Source of the DNA: Prostheceraeus crozeri
Taxonomy: Eukaryota > Platyhelminthes > Polycladida > Euryleptidae
Reading direction: 5' to 3'
Length of the DNA: 64,000 nt
NCBI GenBank assembly: GCA_907163375.1
Contig: CAJQUW010015620.1
Span: 124,001 to 188,000, forward strand
Part shown: positions 60,705-64,000 of the stretch, one piece after another
Layout: each line of letters starts with the position of its first letter
Position numbering within the stretch: position 1 is the stretch's first letter
Translations under genes and position numbers: made by a program
Notes under the pieces: model-generated
Seen by the model: only the letters and a program-made list of their open reading frames with translations
Database searches by the model: none
Told to the model about the DNA's origin: nothing

Positions 60705-61103
60705 ATGGGAAAGCGGAGGGTAGATTCGGATTCTACGTGGAATTTTGGGTTAGGGAGGTTGTTTCCAGCGGAATCGGAGAGAAAAAGTTCTGACCATCCC
60801 CGCCTCTGGACGAGACTTCCAACTTTGGTTCTAGAGATGGTAGAAAGTCGTGCAATAGCGCGTTTGAAAGCCAAGAGTGAGACAAATTCAGTGATGGAAA
60901 CGGCGTGTCTTTACGTTCGTTCGTTGAGGTGTGAGAGTGACTTTAAGATTTTTGCCCATCACAGAAAAAACGACGGAGTTAGAATTTTCACGAAAATGGC
61001 TCTAGTGGGTGAACGAAACCTCGGATTGGAAAACAGAGACCAGATTTGGAATCAGCGTGACATTTTACACCTGAATGTTATTCATGATATGTCTCCGAAG
61101 TGA
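60705..61103 (+). CDS. Unrecognised small protein, cluster gene 1
   Basis: Open for 132 aa. The internal ATG at 60837 (MVESRAIARLKAKSETNSVM) gives 88 aa and may be the real start. Later residues include CLYVRSLRCESDFKIFAHHR and GVRIFTKMALVGERNLGLEN. No domain is recognised. Its stop lies 11 bases before the ATG of the next gene. Confidence 0.45.
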   Translation: MGKRRVDSDSTWNFGLGRLFPAESERKSSDHPRLWTRLPTLVLEMVESRAIARLKAKSETNSVMETACLYVRSLRCESDFKIFAHHRKNDGVRIFTKMALVGERNLGLENRDQIWNQRDILHLNVIHDMSPK

Positions 61104-61114
61104 TAGGAAGAAGG

Positions 61115-61537
61115 ATGACAGATGCAGTAGAGTTTACGAATGAATTTTGTTCACTACGTTTTCATCGACAACGTCTTCGTGGTGTGATTAGGGACTACAT
61201 CATCTCATTTCATCATGAAAAGGCAGACTTAGAATTTGCTGTCGCTAAAGGTTACTTCGTTTTCCAACAGCTCATGGACAGTTTGATGAATAAAGATGTG
61301 AAAGGACGATTAGTTGTAGAGATTGAATTTGAGAAAGTGACTGATGAACATGCAGGTGAACGTGTAGTGTTTCATTTTGCATCCTATTCTGCAGAGACGA
61401 TACATGATCCTAAAGATTTCTATCAGCGAGACATGGCGAAAATTGCATCTCGACTAGATTCATTTCAAGAGCATGGATCCAACTTGCTCTTATGTCGCAT
61501 AAAACACATTCATATTCAACTCAATGTGCTAAACTAG
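61115..61537 (+). CDS. Unrecognised protein, cluster gene 2
   Basis: 140 aa from ATG 61115. Blocks are FCSLRFHRQRLRGVIRDYII, SFHHEKADLEFAVAKGYFVF, MNKDVKGRLVVEIEFEKVTD, AGERVVFHFASYSAETIHDP and LLLCRIKHIHIQLNVLN. Alternating strands with a few helices suggest a compact beta-rich fold. A partial relative seems to lie at the right edge of the window (63760 onward, sharing DVKGRLV), which argues that this is a genuine gene family. No catalytic motif is visible. Confidence 0.6.
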   Translation: MTDAVEFTNEFCSLRFHRQRLRGVIRDYIISFHHEKADLEFAVAKGYFVFQQLMDSLMNKDVKGRLVVEIEFEKVTDEHAGERVVFHFASYSAETIHDPKDFYQRDMAKIASRLDSFQEHGSNLLLCRIKHIHIQLNVLN

Positions 61538-61635
61538 ATTTGACTACAAGATTTGGGAAAAGCAATCATGAGTCAGTCGTCCGTGCGCCTCCTTTTCCCT
61601 GCCGCAATGAAGTCAGGCGAGAAACGCAGGTCTCT

Positions 61636-61683
61636 GATTGGCTCTCATAGTGTCAAATGTGGATTTGCAGGAGACTATAAAAG
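61636..61683 (+). promoter_or_regulatory. CCAAT and TATA core promoter
   Basis: GATTGG (inverted CCAAT) at 61636-61641 and TATAAAAG at 61676-61683 are spaced about 40 bp apart. The expected start site, near 61706, lies about 100 bp before the ATG of the next gene at 61811. GGAGAC...GTCTCC flanks the TATA box as a small palindrome. Confidence 0.6.
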
Positions 61684-61810
61684 CAGACGTCTCCCCATTT
61701 TCTCTTCATTTCATTCTCTTGACTTGGAAAGCGTGTGTTACTTGCTCAAACCATTCTCCGTCTCAATTTTGTCTGATTCAATACTGTTTCCAAATTTGCA
61801 AGTGAGTGTC

Positions 61811-62041
61811 ATGACTGTGTGGCCTAAACCTTACCAGCATTTTAGAAGAGAGACGCAGGAGAGTGTGTGGCCGATGATTGTACAAGCCTATTTTGTTGAA
61901 CCATCACCACCGCCGCCTCCACCACCTAGACGCTTTACCTTTAAGTCCTTTAAGGAATTGAAACTTAATTCGGGTCCTAAGCCCAAGACATTTAATTTAC
62001 TGGACGATGACGAAGACTTAGACTTTGGTGATAAGCTTTAA
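61811..62041 (+). CDS. Small protein with polyproline and acidic tail, cluster gene 3
   Basis: 76 aa from ATG 61811, downstream of the TATA promoter; the longer open frame from 61553 would start before the promoter. The parts are MTVWPKPYQHFRRETQESVW, a run of seven prolines, a basic FTFKSFKELKLN stretch and an acidic end (NLLDDDEDLDFGDKL). The acidic, aromatic C-terminus recalls viral DNA-binding or replication-linked proteins that use such tails for partner binding. That is only a resemblance. Confidence 0.55.
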   Translation: MTVWPKPYQHFRRETQESVWPMIVQAYFVEPSPPPPPPPRRFTFKSFKELKLNSGPKPKTFNLLDDDEDLDFGDKL

Positions 62042-62119
62042 ATCATGTGAACGCCCCAAAAGGTCCTCTTAAGGGCCACCTCATATGTCACTGCTAAGTT
62101 AACGATTTTCTTTTCTCTG

Positions 62120-62701
62120 ATGATCATGAATGTACCTAGTGGTATTCTTTCGTTACAGACTGCCATGGCCATGAATCCTACTCCTACTGCTGCATCACTC
62201 AATCCTCAACATCTCGAGCTGTGGAATCCGAAAATTGAAAAGGTAATTCACGGCTATCCTACCTACAAACAACAAGTGCGCTACAACGGTGTTCGACTCT
62301 ATCTTCAAACGCTGGCGGTATACTTACCAAAAATGGATACGCAAGTAAATCGTTGCGGTCAAAACCTGAGTATCCCTATTGATAATTGGTTGCGTCAGCA
62401 GCTTGACATTTTAGAAGACGTTGTGAGGCAAAAGGCTCTTATTCCCACTGAACTATTACAGTTGTGGCCAGAAAAGAAAACTTCCTATTATAAACCTTTG
62501 TATCGCGGCACTCGCTGCTATATTTTGCAAAGCAAGTATTGTAAAGTCACTTCAGGAGTGACAGTTGAACAGTCAGTTGAAACAGAATTGTCATCGCTAG
62601 GTGCAGGCTTTTATTTCTTTCATATTGATGTGCCTGCTGTTTATGTGGGACCTCATCAATCTGACGGGAATTTGATTTCTCTCAATTTGCGCATTGCTTA
62701 A
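62120..62701 (+). CDS. Unrecognised protein, cluster gene 4
   Basis: 193 aa. Blocks are LELWNPKIEKVIHGYPTYKQ, VRLYLQTLAVYLPKMDTQVN, YYKPLYRGTRCYILQSKYCK and GAGFYFFHIDVPAVYVGPHQ near the end, then SDGNLISLNLRIA. Beta-rich with a single-strand-binding or capsid-like feel, but no family is recognised. Strong codon-like character; the region may be slightly broken. Confidence 0.55.
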   Translation: MIMNVPSGILSLQTAMAMNPTPTAASLNPQHLELWNPKIEKVIHGYPTYKQQVRYNGVRLYLQTLAVYLPKMDTQVNRCGQNLSIPIDNWLRQQLDILEDVVRQKALIPTELLQLWPEKKTSYYKPLYRGTRCYILQSKYCKVTSGVTVEQSVETELSSLGAGFYFFHIDVPAVYVGPHQSDGNLISLNLRIA

Positions 62702-62822
62702 ATTCATCATCAACCTGAGCTAACAGGTCTTGATCACATTGAGAAAGCCATTGATTCTTGTGTCAAAGAGTGTCAAGAGCCTGTCACCAAACCTAAACGT
62801 CGTCGTCGCGCATCAAAGAAAG

Positions 62823-63047
62823 ATGGTGTTACCACCAAAGAGAAATATTAAGTATTGTAATCAGTTAGTATGTAGTGAATGTGGAAAACGCGGTCTTGTG
62901 CGTTATGTTCAATTAAAACATTGTAATCATGTTGTATGTATCTTTTGTTATGTAGAGGACAGACATCCTTGTAAAGTTCCTGCTCAATGTATTATCTTGC
63001 AATTAAGTCTTTTTGATATTGTAGGTTGTCATCTTCATAGACAGTGA
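62823..63047 (+). CDS. RING-like zinc-finger protein, cluster gene 5
   Basis: 74 aa from ATG 62823 (the open frame extends left to 62730 without ATG). CSECGKRG...LKHCNHVVCIFCYVEDRHPC...C gives C-x2-C, C-x-H, C-x2-C and C-x5-C, close to the RING ubiquitin-ligase plan but with a wide last pair. Many large DNA viruses carry such small RING proteins to target host factors. It overlaps no neighbour and precedes the next ATG by 10 bases. Confidence 0.55.
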   Translation: MVLPPKRNIKYCNQLVCSECGKRGLVRYVQLKHCNHVVCIFCYVEDRHPCKVPAQCIILQLSLFDIVGCHLHRQ

Positions 63048-63057
63048 GGGGACACCA

Positions 63058-63588
63058 ATGCAGGAGTTGCGTGCCATTGCAATGAGGGAAAGCGATCAAA
63101 CTGTTGTTAGTGTATATCATAGATTTGCCTACTGTCCTCCACACAAAGGCGAATGGTCACGGCGTCATGTGCATGGACTTGATCCTTCTATTTTGATTCA
63201 TATTGGATTTGTAAATGAAACGTATTTGATAAGTGATTTCAAACGGTGGTTGTCAGGTTTTCATATTGTTAAAATATTAGGAAATGATTCTGAACAAGAA
63301 GCAGCAACACTTTAGTTGCACATTGATAATTTAAATTTGCCATGTTGGGTAGATCGTGTTAGACAAGACTATCATAAGCATTATGATCAAAAGAAGTTTA
63401 GAGATGAAATGATTTTTGATATGGCTGTATGTTTCGGTGAGAGACATCACCTTTACAGACCACCATCCCATTGTAATACTAGAAATAAAGCCACCTACAT
63501 TGCAAAACTCTCTTCACGCTGGCATTGTAGTCTCTATGATGTTTATGAACTGTATCTATATTATTGTCAACAGCATGGGTATATCTAA
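63058..63588 (+). pseudogene. Unrecognised gene region, cluster gene 6, broken
   Basis: Coding-like sequence starting at ATG 63058, with FAYCPPHKGEWSRRHVHGLD and IHIGFVNETYLISDFKRWLS early, and later WVDRVRQDYHKHYDQKKFRD and WHCSLYDVYELYLYYCQQHG. His/Cys/Tyr-rich, no family recognised. It looks broken, with about one break. An AATAAA follows at 63669. Confidence 0.45.
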
Positions 63589-63668
63589 GACATGTTTTTA
63601 CTCCTTGTGAATGAGTGATGATCTTTTCATGAAGTGTATTCTGTACTTGTGAATTTTGACTGATGTTG

Positions 63669-63674
63669 AATAAA
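63669..63674 (+). terminator. Poly(A) signal AATAAA after cluster gene 6
   Basis: AATAAA lies 81 bases past the end of the preceding coding region and before the next ATG, in the right strand and place to end that transcript. Confidence 0.45.
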
Positions 63675-63759
63675 CTCACAGTGGAACATTAATTGTTATT
63701 TCTGTATCATTCATAGTGGAGGTCATTGAAGCAATGTGAAATCTATAGTCACAACGTTT

Positions 63760-64000
63760 ATGATGACGCATCGTACCTTAAGTAACCACATGTGTCATTT
63801 GACACTTGATCACCAAGGATTCGATGGATTTTTACAAGATTGGAAACTTACATTTAAAATGAAGATGAATGATATGAAAGTAGTGGTAACTGAAAGCCCC
63901 CTCCTCTCTTCAAAAGATTGATATAGAGTTTACAACCTCAAGATGTGAAGGGTAGACTAGTTGCTTATATAGAGTTGAAAGATTTGCAAAAACCACTTCG
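63760..64000 (+). pseudogene. Partial relative of cluster gene 2, at window edge
   Basis: From ATG 63760 the frame gives MMTHRTLSNHMCHLTLDHQG, then FLQDWKLTFKMKMNDMKVVV. Near the window end DVKGRLVAYIELKDL is readable. It shares the MC.L, ..F.DW..F and DVKGRLV landmarks with the 140-aa protein at 61115. The copy looks broken and is cut by the window end. Confidence 0.4.

Larger units (their letters stand above)
60705..64000 (+). mobile_element. Compact cluster of unrecognised genes, virus-like, runs off the window
   Basis: At least six small genes on one strand, most with spacers of about 10-120 bp, and with conventional ATG starts. This is unlike the host DNA elsewhere in the window. Contents are an acidic-tailed protein, a RING-like finger protein, a possible pair of paralogs and proteins with no match that I recognise. 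Such packing suggests part of a DNA virus or large virus-like element in the genome. It is a fossil with a few breaks. No capsid or polymerase is in view, so its family is open. Confidence 0.5.

Noticed and set aside
60461-60874. 137-codon minus-strand frame opposite cluster gene 1
   Set aside because: Proline/leucine-rich antisense of GC-rich sequence with no domain; the plus-strand reading fits the cluster better.
61553-61810. Upstream extension of cluster gene 3
   Set aside because: It would start before the CCAAT-TATA promoter and shows no conserved-looking sequence; the ATG at 61811 fits better.

Overview
This looks like nuclear DNA of a marine or aquatic invertebrate animal; I cannot name the species. 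The evidence is long AT-rich stretches with few genes, many nested eukaryotic transposons, a complete Polinton/Maverick, and one amino-acid transporter gene of animal (SLC7) type. The 8-mer TAGGCCTA and close variants recur in the flanking DNA but not in the Polinton.

Left part (1-33.8 kb) is a graveyard of nested elements. A Penelope-like (PLE) GIY-YIG end is split by a hAT element (115-1033) with a perfect 8-bp target duplication. A second PLE end lies at 1.7-2.06 kb. An old LINE (2.3-8.9 kb) is split by a 4.2-kb Kolobok-type DNA transposon with TTAA target sites. The Kolobok carries a THAP protein, a DDE transposase and a P2X7-tail-like protein on the other strand. From 10.3 to 17 kb there is an identical 346-bp tandem repeat, several PLE pieces in both orientations and a worn LTR-type retroelement. 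The stretch 17-28 kb is noncoding, with fold-backs, tandem repeats, a patchwork of direct and inverted repeat copies and a non-autonomous hAT (25613-26881). A 5'-truncated RTE-like LINE with a 15-bp target duplication lies at 28147-30774. After it come a GC-rich unassigned stretch and a small fold-back.

Centre (33813-53225) is a 19.4-kb Polinton that looks nearly whole, with about one or two breaks. It has AG...CT ends, a perfect 6-bp target duplication and inverted repeats of about 780 bp. It carries a protease, an integrase fused to a parvovirus-like PLA2 domain, a double-jelly-roll major capsid protein, a penton-type minor capsid protein and two small hydrophobic capsid-core-like proteins. 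It also has a fibre-like coiled coil, a Zn-finger/Asn-rich protein, two A32-like ATPases, a protein-primed DNA polymerase B and some unassigned proteins. Most striking, it is dotted with short, GC-rich double-hairpin modules of about 33 nt. These occur in its inverted repeats, in its spacers, and in frame inside the protease, integrase, polymerase and a capsid-core-like gene.

Right part (53.2-64 kb) holds an intact single-exon SLC7-family transporter (54277-55794, minus strand), about 3 kb of noncoding DNA with small inverted repeats, and a 1.04-kb near-perfect palindrome (59301-60341). Then comes a tight, same-strand run of small unrecognised genes (60.7 kb to the window edge), including a RING-like protein and a possible pair of paralogs. 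This run looks like part of an old DNA virus or a large virus-like element and continues beyond the window.
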